NCBI GenBank assembly: GCA_040223615.1
Contig: JAVKFY010000008.1
Location: forward strand, 103,405-167,404
Length of the DNA: 64,000 nt
Direction of reading: 5' to 3'
Source of the DNA: JAVKFY01 sp040223615
Lineage (GTDB): Bacteria; Pseudomonadota; Alphaproteobacteria; GCA-2731375
This document shows positions 1-7,834 of this stretch, one piece after another (position 1 is the stretch's first letter; each line of letters starts with the position of its first letter). The position numbers were made by a program, and so were the translations under genes. Under the pieces are notes generated by a model. The model worked only from the letters and a program-made list of their open reading frames with translations, was not told where the DNA came from and ran no database searches.

Positions 1-2
1 TT

Positions 3-512
3 GCCGTGTTCAATGCCGGCATCCACCGGCCGGTGACGCCGGAGCGCTTCGATCCTGCGACCTTCCGCACCCTGCTCGACGTGAACGTGATGGGCGTGGT
101 GAATGGGATCGGCGCGGTGCTGCCGGCGATGCGCGAGCGGCGGGCCGGGCGGATCGCCATCGTCTCGTCCGTGGCCGGCTATTCCGGGCTGCCGACCGCG
201 TCGGCCTATGGCGCCACCAAGGCGGCGCTGATCAACATGGCCGAGTCGCTCAAGCTCGACCTGGACAGTCACGGGATCAAGGTGCAACTGATCTGTCCCG
301 GCTTCGTGAAGACTCCGGCGACCGACCGCAACCCGTTCCCGATGCCGTTCCTGATGGAGGCCGAGGATGCGGCGCGACGGATCGCCGACGGGCTGGCGGG
401 CGACGCCTTCGAGATCACCTTTCCACGCCGCTTCACCTGGCAGCTCAAGGTGCTTCGGATGCTGCCCTACCGGTTCTACTTCTGGCTCATCCACAAGCAG
501 ACCGGCCTGTGA
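3..512 (+). CDS. Short-chain dehydrogenase/reductase (SDR), 5' end outside window
   Basis: This is the C-terminal ~170 residues of a classical SDR oxidoreductase. Only the last part of the Rossmann fold is present: an AVFNAG stretch at the first codons corresponds to the NNAG motif, followed by the catalytic serine (SSVAGYSG) and the YxxxK pair (SAYGATKAAL, about nt 200-225). These residues bind NAD(P)H and carry out carbonyl reduction or alcohol oxidation; the substrate cannot be read from the sequence. The start codon lies upstream of the window. The stop overlaps the next gene by 4 nt (GTGA), so the two are translationally coupled. It converges on a lipid-modification operon, and as I recall an SDR accompanies the same genes in Rhodobacter. 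Confidence 0.9.
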   Translation, partial: AVFNAGIHRPVTPERFDPATFRTLLDVNVMGVVNGIGAVLPAMRERRAGRIAIVSSVAGYSGLPTASAYGATKAALINMAESLKLDLDSHGIKVQLICPGFVKTPATDRNPFPMPFLMEAEDAARRIADGLAGDAFEITFPRRFTWQLKVLRMLPYRFYFWLIHKQTGL

Positions 513-940
513 CCGCCGACGCGGCGGCCCGCTACCAGCGCTTTTTCGAGGGCCTGAACCCAACGACGGTCGGCGATCTGCGCCAACTGGCGGCGCCCGA
601 CATGCGCTTCGTCGATCCGTTCAACGACGTCACCGGCGTCGGCAAGGTCATCAAGGTGCTGGCCGCCGGGTTCGAGGACGCGGAGGACCTGCGATTTGAG
701 TTCGCCGACCGGGCCGCCGGCCGTCCGGGGGTCTGGTACTACCGCTGGCGCTGCTCGTTTCGGCCCAGGAGCCTGTCCGGCGAATGGGTGCTGGAGGGCA
801 TGAGCGAGGTGTCGTTCGACGCCGAGGGCCGGGTGGTGGAACACCTCGACCATTGGGATTCCGGCAGCCAGTTCTATGCCCGGATCCCGGTGCTGCGGTG
901 GTTCATCGGCCTCATTCGCCGGCGCCTGCGGGTCGACTAG
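509..940 (+). CDS. NTF2-like / SnoaL-like domain protein
   Basis: A 143-residue single-domain protein with the look of an NTF2/SnoaL-like alpha+beta barrel: an N-terminal helix, then an FVDPFNDVTG stretch, a conserved tryptophan-rich strand (VWYYRWRCSF) and an EHLDHWDSG stretch near the end. Such folds act as small-molecule binding or isomerase domains, and no catalytic assignment is possible here. The GTG start overlaps the TGA stop of the SDR gene by 4 nt, which fixes the start. Its 3' end overlaps the convergent transporter gene by 29 nt. Context suggests it works with the SDR on a lipid or lipid-derived substrate; this is inference. Confidence 0.8.
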   Translation: MTADAAARYQRFFEGLNPTTVGDLRQLAAPDMRFVDPFNDVTGVGKVIKVLAAGFEDAEDLRFEFADRAAGRPGVWYYRWRCSFRPRSLSGEWVLEGMSEVSFDAEGRVVEHLDHWDSGSQFYARIPVLRWFIGLIRRRLRVD

Positions 941-2264
941 CGATCGCCGCACGGATCTCGGCCTGGCGGGCAGCGTCGATCGGGAAGCGCCAGACCAGGG
1001 CGATGGCCGAGAGCTTGATGACGATCGGCGCGGCGCCATAGAGCAGGGACAGGCCGAGTCGGGCCTCGTCGGTCACCGCCTCGGGCTCGAAGCCAACCAG
1101 GTCGAGCACCGGGAAGGCGATGCCGACCGCTAGGGCCAGCGCCAGCTTGGTCGCCATGCCCCAAAGCGCGAAGAACAGGCCGGTGCGCTGCGTGCCGGCC
1201 TGCAGGGTGTCGAGGTCGACCACGTCGGCCTGCATCGAGCCGGGCAGCGCCAGGTCGGCGCCCAGACACAGGCCGGTGGCGACACAGACCGCCAGGAACG
1301 GCCAGAAGTCGCCCGGCCCCAGGAACGGTACCGCCAGGAAGAACAGGCTGGTCAGCGCCAGCGCGGCGGCCCATGCATTGGCCTTGCCGAAGCGGTAGGA
1401 GACCCGCACCCACAGCGGCACCGAGACGATCCCGGCGGCGAAATAGGCCAGCAGCAGCGGCCCGGCATTCTCCGGCATGCCGAGCCCGTGGGCGACGAAC
1501 AGCAGGAACAGGGTCGCGGTCATGCCGTTGGCGGTGCCGTTCAGCAGGTAGGCGATCAGCAGCCGGCGAAACGGCGCGTTCTGTCCGATCAGCTTGATAC
1601 CGGGCAGCAGCCGCATCGGTTTCGTCGCCACCGGCGGCGGTTCCGGCACGAACCAGACCGCGGCCAGCACGGTCAGCGGCAGGGCGAAGGCGGTGACGAT
1701 CGAGATCACCGCCAGGCTCTCGCGCCGGGCATCGCCGCTGATCCCGTCGCGCAGTTCCGGCAGGATGGTCGGCAGCGAGGCGGCCAGCACGGTGCCGACG
1801 ACGACGCAGGCCTCGCGCGCGCCGACCACGCGGCTGCGCTCGTGATAGTCGGCCGACAGTTCCGCGCCCCAGGCGGCGTAGGGCAGCTGGATCACGGTCC
1901 AGCCGAGATACAGCACAAGAGTCCAGAGCAGCAGGTGGCCGGCGCCGGCGCCGTCGGGCGGCACGAACAGCAGGTCCATCGCCACCACGACCAGCGGCAG
2001 GCCGGCGAGCAGCCACGGCCGGCGCCGGCCCCAGCGGCCGTGCCAGCGATCCGACAATGCGCCGACGATGGGGTCGGTGACCACGTCGAACAACCGCGCC
2101 AGCAGCAGCAGGCCGCCGACCAGGCCCAGGCCGAGGCCAAGGTCTTCCGCGTAGAATGCCGGCAAGTAGATGTAGACGGGCAGGGTGAGCGCGGCCAGCG
2201 GCACGCCGGGCAGCGCGTAGGCGGCGAGCCAGCCGAACGGCAGGCGCGCCGCCGGTTCAGTCAA
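912..2264 (-). CDS. GPH-type MFS transporter (MFS_2 family)
   Basis: A 450-residue polytopic membrane protein with about 12 hydrophobic segments. The DVVTDPIVGALSDRWHGRWGR stretch near residues 60-80 is the hallmark of the glycoside-pentoside-hexuronide:cation symporter branch of the major facilitator superfamily. Substrate is unknown; sugar transport is the family norm, but members in lipid or redox clusters may move other compounds. The best start is TTG, 8 nt after the stop of the CFA-type gene, because no ATG or GTG is available before an upstream in-frame stop. It is the last gene of the minus-strand operon. The GPH transporter beside a CFA-type methyltransferase and DUF1365 is a recurring alphaproteobacterial arrangement. 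Confidence 0.87.
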   Translation of the reverse strand: MTEPAARLPFGWLAAYALPGVPLAALTLPVYIYLPAFYAEDLGLGLGLVGGLLLLARLFDVVTDPIVGALSDRWHGRWGRRRPWLLAGLPLVVVAMDLLFVPPDGAGAGHLLLWTLVLYLGWTVIQLPYAAWGAELSADYHERSRVVGAREACVVVGTVLAASLPTILPELRDGISGDARRESLAVISIVTAFALPLTVLAAVWFVPEPPPVATKPMRLLPGIKLIGQNAPFRRLLIAYLLNGTANGMTATLFLLFVAHGLGMPENAGPLLLAYFAAGIVSVPLWVRVSYRFGKANAWAAALALTSLFFLAVPFLGPGDFWPFLAVCVATGLCLGADLALPGSMQADVVDLDTLQAGTQRTGLFFALWGMATKLALALAVGIAFPVLDLVGFEPEAVTDEARLGLSLLYGAAPIVIKLSAIALVWRFPIDAARQAEIRAAIASRPAGAGE

Positions 2265-2272
2265 GTACGCGC

Positions 2273-3517
2273 TCAGTCACGCGCCAGCGCGATCTGGTGC
2301 ACGTCGGTGAACCCGACGACGAAGCCGGCGCGGCAATAGGCCAGGTAATAGTCCCACATGCGCCGGAAGCGCTCGTCGTAGCGGCCCAGCGCCTCCAGCG
2401 ACGGCCACGCCGCACGGAAACTGTCATGCCACTCGCCCAGCGTACGGCCGTAATCCTGGCCGAAGCTGTAGTGGTCGACCCAGGTCAGGCCGGCGGCGGC
2501 GGTCTGTTCGCGCAGGATCGTCGGCGTCGGCAGCATCCCGCCGGGGAAGATGTAGCGCTGGATGAAATCGGGGCTGGCGCGGTAGTTGTCGTAGTGCCGC
2601 TCGTGAATGGTGATCGCCTGCAACGCCGCCCGGCCGCCGGGGCGCAGCCGGTCGCGCAACGTCTTGAAGTAGAGCGGCCAGAACTGGGCGCCGACCGCCT
2701 CGATCATCTCGATCGAGGCCACGCGGTCGAACGTGCCGGCGGTATCGCGGTAGTCGCAGAGCTTGACCTCCACGCGGTCCGATAGACCGGCCTTGGCGAT
2801 GCGCTCCACCGCGTAGACGTGTTGCTCGGCGCTGATGGTGATGGCGGTGACCTTGGCGCCGACGGTGGCGCCGAGATACTCCGCGAAGCCGCCCCAGCCG
2901 CAGCCGATCTCCAGCACATGATGCTCAGGCCGCACCTGCAGCAATTCGGCCAGCCGGCGGTATTTCTCGTGCTGCGCCGCCTCCAGGCTGTTGCCGCCCT
3001 CGGCGTAGATCGCCGCCGAATAGGTCATCGTGCCGTCCAGCCAGGCGGCGTAGAAGTCGTTGCCGAGATCGTAGTGGTCGGCGATGTTGCGCCGGCTGCC
3101 AGCCTTGGTATTGGGGCGCAGCAAGTGCATGGCGCGGTTCAGCAGCCGGCGCCAGCCGCTGCCGCCGAGCAATTCCTCGGAAAACACCTCCTCGTTCTCC
3201 GCCGCCATGGTCAGCAGCGCGCACAGGTCGTCGGTGTCCCAGTCGCCGTCCAGATAGGCCTCGGCCAGCCCGACGCCGCCGCCGAGCAACATGCGCCGAC
3301 CCATGCGAACGTTGTTGACAGTGATCTGGCCGTGGGTGCCGGGCTCGTCGCCGGTGATCTGGAACTCGCGGCCGTCGGCGAGGCGGACCACGATGCGGCC
3401 ACGGCGAAGCTGGGTGCCGAGCGCCATCAGCACCCGCAGCATGCGCGGCACGCCGTCGAGGCCCAAGGCCTGGCCGGCGCTGGTCAGCGCCATGGCCTGC
3501 TGGCGGTTGGCGTTCAC
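2273..3517 (-). CDS. Cyclopropane-fatty-acyl-phospholipid synthase-like methyltransferase
   Basis: A 414-residue SAM-dependent lipid methyltransferase of the CFA synthase family. The N-terminal ~120 residues form the usual lipid-binding region; the SAM-binding motif VLEIGCGWGG follows around residue 190, then SIEMIEAVG and the family signature FIQRYIFPGG. CFA synthases put a methylene across a cis double bond of membrane phospholipids; relatives of the UfaM type instead make methylated unsaturated chains that become furan fatty acids, and the sequence alone does not separate the two. The GTG start at 3517 overlaps the DUF1365 stop (GTGA); an in-frame ATG eight codons later is the alternative. 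Middle gene of the FAD oxidoreductase-DUF1365-CFA-transporter operon. Confidence 0.9.
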   Translation of the reverse strand: MNANRQQAMALTSAGQALGLDGVPRMLRVLMALGTQLRRGRIVVRLADGREFQITGDEPGTHGQITVNNVRMGRRMLLGGGVGLAEAYLDGDWDTDDLCALLTMAAENEEVFSEELLGGSGWRRLLNRAMHLLRPNTKAGSRRNIADHYDLGNDFYAAWLDGTMTYSAAIYAEGGNSLEAAQHEKYRRLAELLQVRPEHHVLEIGCGWGGFAEYLGATVGAKVTAITISAEQHVYAVERIAKAGLSDRVEVKLCDYRDTAGTFDRVASIEMIEAVGAQFWPLYFKTLRDRLRPGGRAALQAITIHERHYDNYRASPDFIQRYIFPGGMLPTPTILREQTAAAGLTWVDHYSFGQDYGRTLGEWHDSFRAAWPSLEALGRYDERFRRMWDYYLAYCRAGFVVGFTDVHQIALARD

Positions 3518-4296
3518 GTCGACGGCCTCGTGCCGAAGCTGGCTTCCGGCACCGTGCCGTCGGGGCGGCGGAAGAACGGCGCGCCCTTGAGCCAGAGCCG
3601 CAGCGCCTGCCAGTGGATCGCCGCGATCACCTTCACGGTCATCAGCGGATGCGAGGCCCAGGCGCGCAGCAGCGCCGCGTCGCTCCAGGCCCGGAACCGG
3701 CCCGAAGTGGCAGCGATCAGCCGCATGCCCTCGTCGTCGTCGAGCCGGATCACCAGCGACAGGCGCTCGTCGGGACCGCGCAGGCTGAAGCGGTAGGCGC
3801 CTTCGGGCGCAATGAAGGGCGAGACGTGGAAGCGCTTGGCGCAGGCCTGTTCGACCAGCCCGTCGCTGTTGCCGGTCACCGGCAGCACGTAGCAATGTTG
3901 ATCGCCAAAGGTGTTCTTCACTTCGTACAAGACCGCCGCCAGCCGCTCGCCGTCATAGCAGAGGTAGAGCGTAATCGGATTGAACACGTAACCAAATAGC
4001 CGCGGGTAACACAGCACGAAGACGCGCAGGCCGGCAGGGGCGATCCCGGCTTCGGTCAGCAGCCGGTCGACCCAGCGCCGCAGCGGCGAGCCGTCGCGCG
4101 GCCCGTGGTCAACGTCATGGAACGACAGCGGGCGCCAGCGGTTGTGGCCGAACAGACGGCTTGCCGCGGCGGTCTCGGCCAGCCGGTCGAGGTCGAGCAG
4201 CACGGTGAACACGCGGTGGCGGAAGCGATGCCGGAATGGCCGCAACCGGTGGTGCATCACCCGGCCGAGGTAGAGGCCTTGGCGCGGCATCCCCAT
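3514..4296 (-). CDS. DUF1365 domain-containing protein
   Basis: A 260-residue protein matching the DUF1365 family from end to end: an N-terminal YLGRVMHHRLRPFRHRFRHRVF segment, a central DHGPRDG stretch, and FGYVFNPITLYLCYD. Its biochemical role is not known to me, but the family nearly always sits between an FAD-dependent amine-oxidase-like protein and a CFA synthase, as it does here, so a step in membrane fatty-acid modification is likely. Starts at ATG 4 nt after the upstream gene's stop and overlaps the CFA-type gene by 4 nt, so all three are tightly coupled. Confidence 0.88.
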   Translation of the reverse strand: MGMPRQGLYLGRVMHHRLRPFRHRFRHRVFTVLLDLDRLAETAAASRLFGHNRWRPLSFHDVDHGPRDGSPLRRWVDRLLTEAGIAPAGLRVFVLCYPRLFGYVFNPITLYLCYDGERLAAVLYEVKNTFGDQHCYVLPVTGNSDGLVEQACAKRFHVSPFIAPEGAYRFSLRGPDERLSLVIRLDDDEGMRLIAATSGRFRAWSDAALLRAWASHPLMTVKVIAAIHWQALRLWLKGAPFFRRPDGTVPEASFGTRPST

Positions 4297-4300
4297 CGCC

Positions 4301-5671
4301 TCAGTCGCCCGCCGCGGCGGCCAGCATGGGCTGTGGCATCGGTGCCGGAGGGGCCAGGTCCGCCAACGGCAGGCGCGGGCGCCCGGCGCGTCGCCAGGGC
4401 ACGATCGCGCCCAGCGCCTCGGCCACCCGCAGGCCGCTGGTCAGGGCGTCCTCGTGGAAGCCGTAGCCGTGGTAGCTGCCGCAGAACCAGACCCGGTCGG
4501 CGCCCTGGATCGCATCCAGCCGGTCCTGCGCGGCGACGGCGCCGGCGTCGAACAGCGGGTGGCGATAGTCGATCTCGCGGATCACGGTCTCGTCGCGCGG
4601 CCGCGTCACCGGGTTCAGGGTGACGAACACCGGATGGCGCCGGGGCAGGTTCTGCAGCCGGTTCATCCAGTAGGTCAGGGCGACCGGCGCGCGCTCGGTT
4701 TCAGCGGCTGCGGCCTCGGCGCGGTAGTTCCAGCTCGCCCATAGCCGCTTGCGGCGCGGCATCAGGCCGGCGTCGGTGTGCAGGATCGCGGCGTTCGACT
4801 GATACTTGAAGTCGCCGAGCGTGACCCGTTCCGTCGCGCTCGGTTCAGCCAGCAGGGCCAGCGCCTGATCGGCGTGGCAGGCCAGCACGACGTGGTCGAA
4901 CCGGCGTCGGCCACCGTTGGCGTCAATCACCTCGGCGCCGGCCGGGTCGCGCCGGATCGCCTGGACCGGGGTACCGAGATGCAGCGCCTCGCGCCCGATC
5001 AGGTCGAGCACCCGGGCGACGTAGGTCCGGCTGCCGCCGGTGACGGTGCGCCACTGCGGCCGGTCGTTGACCGTCAGCAGGCCATGATTGTGGAAGAAGC
5101 GCAGAAAGGTGCGCGCCGGGAAACGCTCCATCTCGGCCAGCGTCGCCGACCAGATCGCGGCGCCCATCGGCAGCAGGTACCAGCGCCGGAAGCCGTCGCC
5201 ATAGCCGCCGGCGGCGAGATACTCGCCCAGGCTGACCGTGGGTACCCGATCGGCGGCGACATCGGCGGCGGCGCGCCGGTTGAAGCGCAGGATGTCGCGG
5301 ACCATGGCGATGAAGCGCGGCCGGATCAGGTTCGATGGCTGGCCGAACACGGTTGCGGTGTTGTCGCCGGACCATTCGACGCGCTCGCCCGGCGCCTGCA
5401 CCGAGAACGACATGTCGGAGTTTTCCGTCGCCACGTCGAGGTGCCGGAACCAGGCGGTCAAGTTCGGGTAGTTGCGCTGGTTGTAGACGATGAACCCGGT
5501 ATCGACGGGCAGCGACTGTCCGTTTGGCGCGACCTGAAGGGTGTTGCAGTGCCCGCCGGGCCGCGGCTCGGCCTCGTACAGGGCGACCCGATGACGGCGC
5601 GAAAGGGCCCAGGCGGCCCCGAGACCGGCCGCACCCGACCCGACAACCGCGATATGCAACCGATCCGTCAT
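4301..5671 (-). CDS. FAD-dependent amine-oxidase-like oxidoreductase
   Basis: A 456-residue flavoprotein. The N-terminal dinucleotide motif VVGSGAAGLGAAWAL (residues 9-23) is followed by an acidic residue ending strand 2 (YEAEPRPGGH), the normal FAD site of the NAD(P)/FAD amine oxidase superfamily. The C-terminal GSYHGYGFHEDALTSG stretch resembles the second FAD contact. It probably oxidises or desaturates an acyl chain or carotenoid-like substrate at the membrane; that is inferred from the DUF1365/CFA neighbours. ATG at 5671 fits the family start; an in-frame GTG at 5695 would add eight residues. First gene of the operon, with a candidate extracytoplasmic-sigma promoter about 120 nt upstream. 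Confidence 0.88.
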   Translation of the reverse strand: MTDRLHIAVVGSGAAGLGAAWALSRRHRVALYEAEPRPGGHCNTLQVAPNGQSLPVDTGFIVYNQRNYPNLTAWFRHLDVATENSDMSFSVQAPGERVEWSGDNTATVFGQPSNLIRPRFIAMVRDILRFNRRAAADVAADRVPTVSLGEYLAAGGYGDGFRRWYLLPMGAAIWSATLAEMERFPARTFLRFFHNHGLLTVNDRPQWRTVTGGSRTYVARVLDLIGREALHLGTPVQAIRRDPAGAEVIDANGGRRRFDHVVLACHADQALALLAEPSATERVTLGDFKYQSNAAILHTDAGLMPRRKRLWASWNYRAEAAAAETERAPVALTYWMNRLQNLPRRHPVFVTLNPVTRPRDETVIREIDYRHPLFDAGAVAAQDRLDAIQGADRVWFCGSYHGYGFHEDALTSGLRVAEALGAIVPWRRAGRPRLPLADLAPPAPMPQPMLAAAAGD

Positions 5672-5791
5672 CGTACAACGCTTGCTTGTGAACACCGCGC
5701 GCGCGGCAGGTGCCGCAATCGCGCCGCAGTTTCCCCGAACGGGGTCCGGACAGCAATCATGCGATGACTGTTACTTTTACCATTTACGGTG

Positions 5792-5821
5792 CTGATACGC
5801 CGGTAGACGGCAGCCGGATCA
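5792..5821 (-). promoter_or_regulatory. Candidate RpoE (ECF sigma) promoter for the FAD-DUF1365-CFA operon
   Basis: On the minus strand TGATCC (5821-5816) is followed after 18 nt by TATCAG (5797-5792). As I recall, RpoE/ChrR-type sigma factors that answer singlet oxygen recognise a TGATCC -35 element and a TA-rich -10 element at this distance. The site lies about 120 nt before the FAD oxidoreductase start and overlaps the stop codon of the gene upstream. One site without a genome-wide matrix is weak proof, but its position before this gene set is what the regulon model predicts. Confidence 0.4.
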
Positions 5822-6238
5822 CCCAGCGGCTTCGTTTCCTTCACCATGGGCCTGATCGCCGACCAGGACGGCCAGCCAGGACACTAGATCGCAGCCGTTC
5901 ACCGTGGCGCGGCCATCGACCGCTTCCAGACGCACCAAATGCCGCGTTTCGCCGAGACATAGCACCAATTCACCCTCGATCGGCAACATGTCGTCGTCGA
6001 TCAGGCGCAGCCAACCGCTGGCGCACAGCGTGCCATGTTCCGTTGCAAGGTAGAGATCGTCGATATCCAGCCGGGCATCAGGCGCGCGCTTCCGCCAGTC
6101 CTCGGCCAGCGTCAAGGCCTCGCCAACGCCGCCGGACAGGGCTAGGTGCACAATCTCCCAGGCAAAATCGGCGAGTTTTTCGCGATCGTGCGGTGTCAGG
6201 CGGGCGTCCAGGCGCAGCCGGGTAGCGGCGGCGGGCAC
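5819..6238 (-). CDS. Hypothetical protein, no family recognised
   Basis: A soluble protein of 139 residues from GTG 6238, rich in acidic and hydrophobic residues (LDIDDLYLATEHGTLCASGWL) with no signal peptide, membrane segment or familiar motif. In-frame coding character continues upstream of the GTG: about 19 further codons reading like protein (LIDDFELDVEGG...) extend back to a CTG at 6295 that overlaps the stop of the Sel1 gene as CTGA. The true start may therefore be a rare CTG, giving about 158 residues. It follows the Sel1-repeat gene in the same direction and is probably co-transcribed with it. Function unknown. Confidence 0.6.
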   Translation of the reverse strand: MPAAATRLRLDARLTPHDREKLADFAWEIVHLALSGGVGEALTLAEDWRKRAPDARLDIDDLYLATEHGTLCASGWLRLIDDDMLPIEGELVLCLGETRHLVRLEAVDGRATVNGCDLVSWLAVLVGDQAHGEGNEAAG

Positions 6239-6291
6239 ACCAAAGGCGAGGCGAACGCGGCCGCCTTCGACATCAAGCTCGAAGTCGTCGA

Positions 6292-6786
6292 TCAGCGCTG
6301 CTCCGGCGCCACGGTGGCGAGCAATGCCAGCAGCGCGCGGGCATCGTCGGCCTGCGCGCGCGAGGCTTGCTTGGCCGGTTTGGTCGACTTGGCCGGTTTC
6401 TGGTGCGGCGCCGGCGGTTGGCCGTCCTTCTTCATCTCGCTCTTGCGTTCACCGGCGCGCTTGGCGTCAAGCAGTTCCTGCAGCTCCGGCGCCAGGGCGC
6501 GGAGGGCTTCGACGGCGGGTTGGTAGCCCTGACGGGCGGCGCGGGCATACCACTTGGCGGCGACGAGCACGTCGGCGTCGACCGACTCACCGCGTTCGAA
6601 CAGCACGCCGATGCTGTACTGGGCCGCTGGGTTGCCGTCTTCGGCCAGCGGCAGCCAGACGTCGTGCGCCTGCTGGTAGGCGCCGGCCCGATAGAGGAGC
6701 TGGCCCTTGGTGAACACATCGGCCGCCGCCTGGGGCGCGGCCATCATGCAGAAGAAGATCAGCAGCCAACGCAGCATCATCCGCAC
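6292..6786 (-). CDS. Exported Sel1-repeat protein
   Basis: A 164-residue protein with a clear signal peptide (MRMMLRWLLIFFCMMAAPQAAA, predicted cleavage after AAA). Sel1-like/TPR-like helical repeats follow, seen as AEDGNPAAQYSIGVLFERG and AKWYARAARQGYQPAVEAL (residues about 45-100), then a Lys/Pro/Gln-rich low-complexity tail. Sel1 repeats bind partner proteins; this one would work in the periplasm. It lies with a DUF2336 gene upstream on the same strand and a caspase-like protease plus a second Sel1 protein nearby, hinting at a common role that is undefined. Confidence 0.8.
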   Translation of the reverse strand: MRMMLRWLLIFFCMMAAPQAAADVFTKGQLLYRAGAYQQAHDVWLPLAEDGNPAAQYSIGVLFERGESVDADVLVAAKWYARAARQGYQPAVEALRALAPELQELLDAKRAGERKSEMKKDGQPPAPHQKPAKSTKPAKQASRAQADDARALLALLATVAPEQR

Positions 6787-6875
6787 TCCGTTCGGAATCT
6801 GTCCATGATTATGGTGCCTTCCGTTGAAATTTTAAAGTGCGATCGGACAGGTAACCAACATATCCGCTTCGGCGA

Positions 6876-7790
6876 CTAGCCATGTATCGCGCCGGCGATC
6901 ACCACCAGCCCGATGAGCAACGCTGTCACGCCGATCAGCAGCGGTCCGGTCCAGATGCGCTGGTCGTACTTCGACAACGGCTTGCGCGGCAGGCGGCCGG
7001 ACTGCTGCGCCGCCTGGCGCGTGCTGTTGCGGCCCACCTTGCGGCGCCGCGGCGTCTCCGGCTCGACGATCTGCGGCTTGTCGCCGAGCGGTACCGGCGG
7101 CGCTGGCGCCGGCGCACGGGCGCGGCCACTGGCGACGGCCTCGACCGACCATTCGTCGACGTCGCCGCGCTCCAGCAGGGCGCCGCGGGCGCCGTCGTCG
7201 ACCCATTCGTACATCTCGTCGGCGAGCGCGGGCGGCAGGTCGGCGCGGGCGATCATCGCCTGCTGCAGCTTCGGGCGGTGGCGAGCGAAGCGAGAGATCT
7301 CGTGCAGCATCGCCGGCCGCAGGTCGACCGCGTGGTTTTCGACCAGGACCTGCAGCGCGCGCGGGTCGCCGGTCTTGAGCAGCGCCTCCAGCACGGCGGT
7401 CGACAGCGTCCGACGCCCGGCGATGGTGGCGCGCAGCACATCGCTGCGCCGCAGCCCGTCGATCAGCGTGGCGTCGTCCAGGCCGGGTCCACGCAGGCAG
7501 ACCGCGACGGCGACCTTGTCGACGTCTTTGGCGAGCGCGCGCAGGACGGCTTCCGGGCCTTCGGGCGCGGCGGACAACCGCTCCGCCAGACGTCGGCGGC
7601 CTTCGACCTCGACGCGCGGCAGTAACGCCAGCAGGACTTCGCCGTAGAGTTTCTTCTCTTCGGCCGTGTAATCGTCGGCGGACTCCAGAAACAACGAGGC
7701 GACCTCGTCGAGCAGCGATTCCCACTGTCCGCTGCTTGGCGCCTGCGCGAGGGCGATCAGTTTTTCCAGATTGGCCGGGTTGACGCCCAT
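6876..7790 (-). CDS. DUF2336 protein with C-terminal membrane anchor
   Basis: A 304-residue protein. Residues 1-205 resemble alphaproteobacterial DUF2336 proteins, an all-helical HEAT-like fold: paired helices such as LLALLPRVEVEGRRRLAERLSAAPEGPEAVLRALAKD and the RADLPPALADEMYEWV segment. A basic, disordered stretch follows, then one membrane helix at the extreme C-terminus (TGPLLIGVTALLIGLVVIAGAI), so the protein is probably tail-anchored with its bulk in the cytoplasm. Function of the family is not known to me. ATG at 7790; the caspase-like gene starts divergently within 50 nt, so the two probably share a control region. Confidence 0.75.
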   Translation of the reverse strand: MGVNPANLEKLIALAQAPSSGQWESLLDEVASLFLESADDYTAEEKKLYGEVLLALLPRVEVEGRRRLAERLSAAPEGPEAVLRALAKDVDKVAVAVCLRGPGLDDATLIDGLRRSDVLRATIAGRRTLSTAVLEALLKTGDPRALQVLVENHAVDLRPAMLHEISRFARHRPKLQQAMIARADLPPALADEMYEWVDDGARGALLERGDVDEWSVEAVASGRARAPAPAPPVPLGDKPQIVEPETPRRRKVGRNSTRQAAQQSGRLPRKPLSKYDQRIWTGPLLIGVTALLIGLVVIAGAIHG

Positions 7791-7834
7791 TGGGTCCGGA
7801 TAGTGGTGATACGTGTTCTGGTGTCGCTTGTTCG

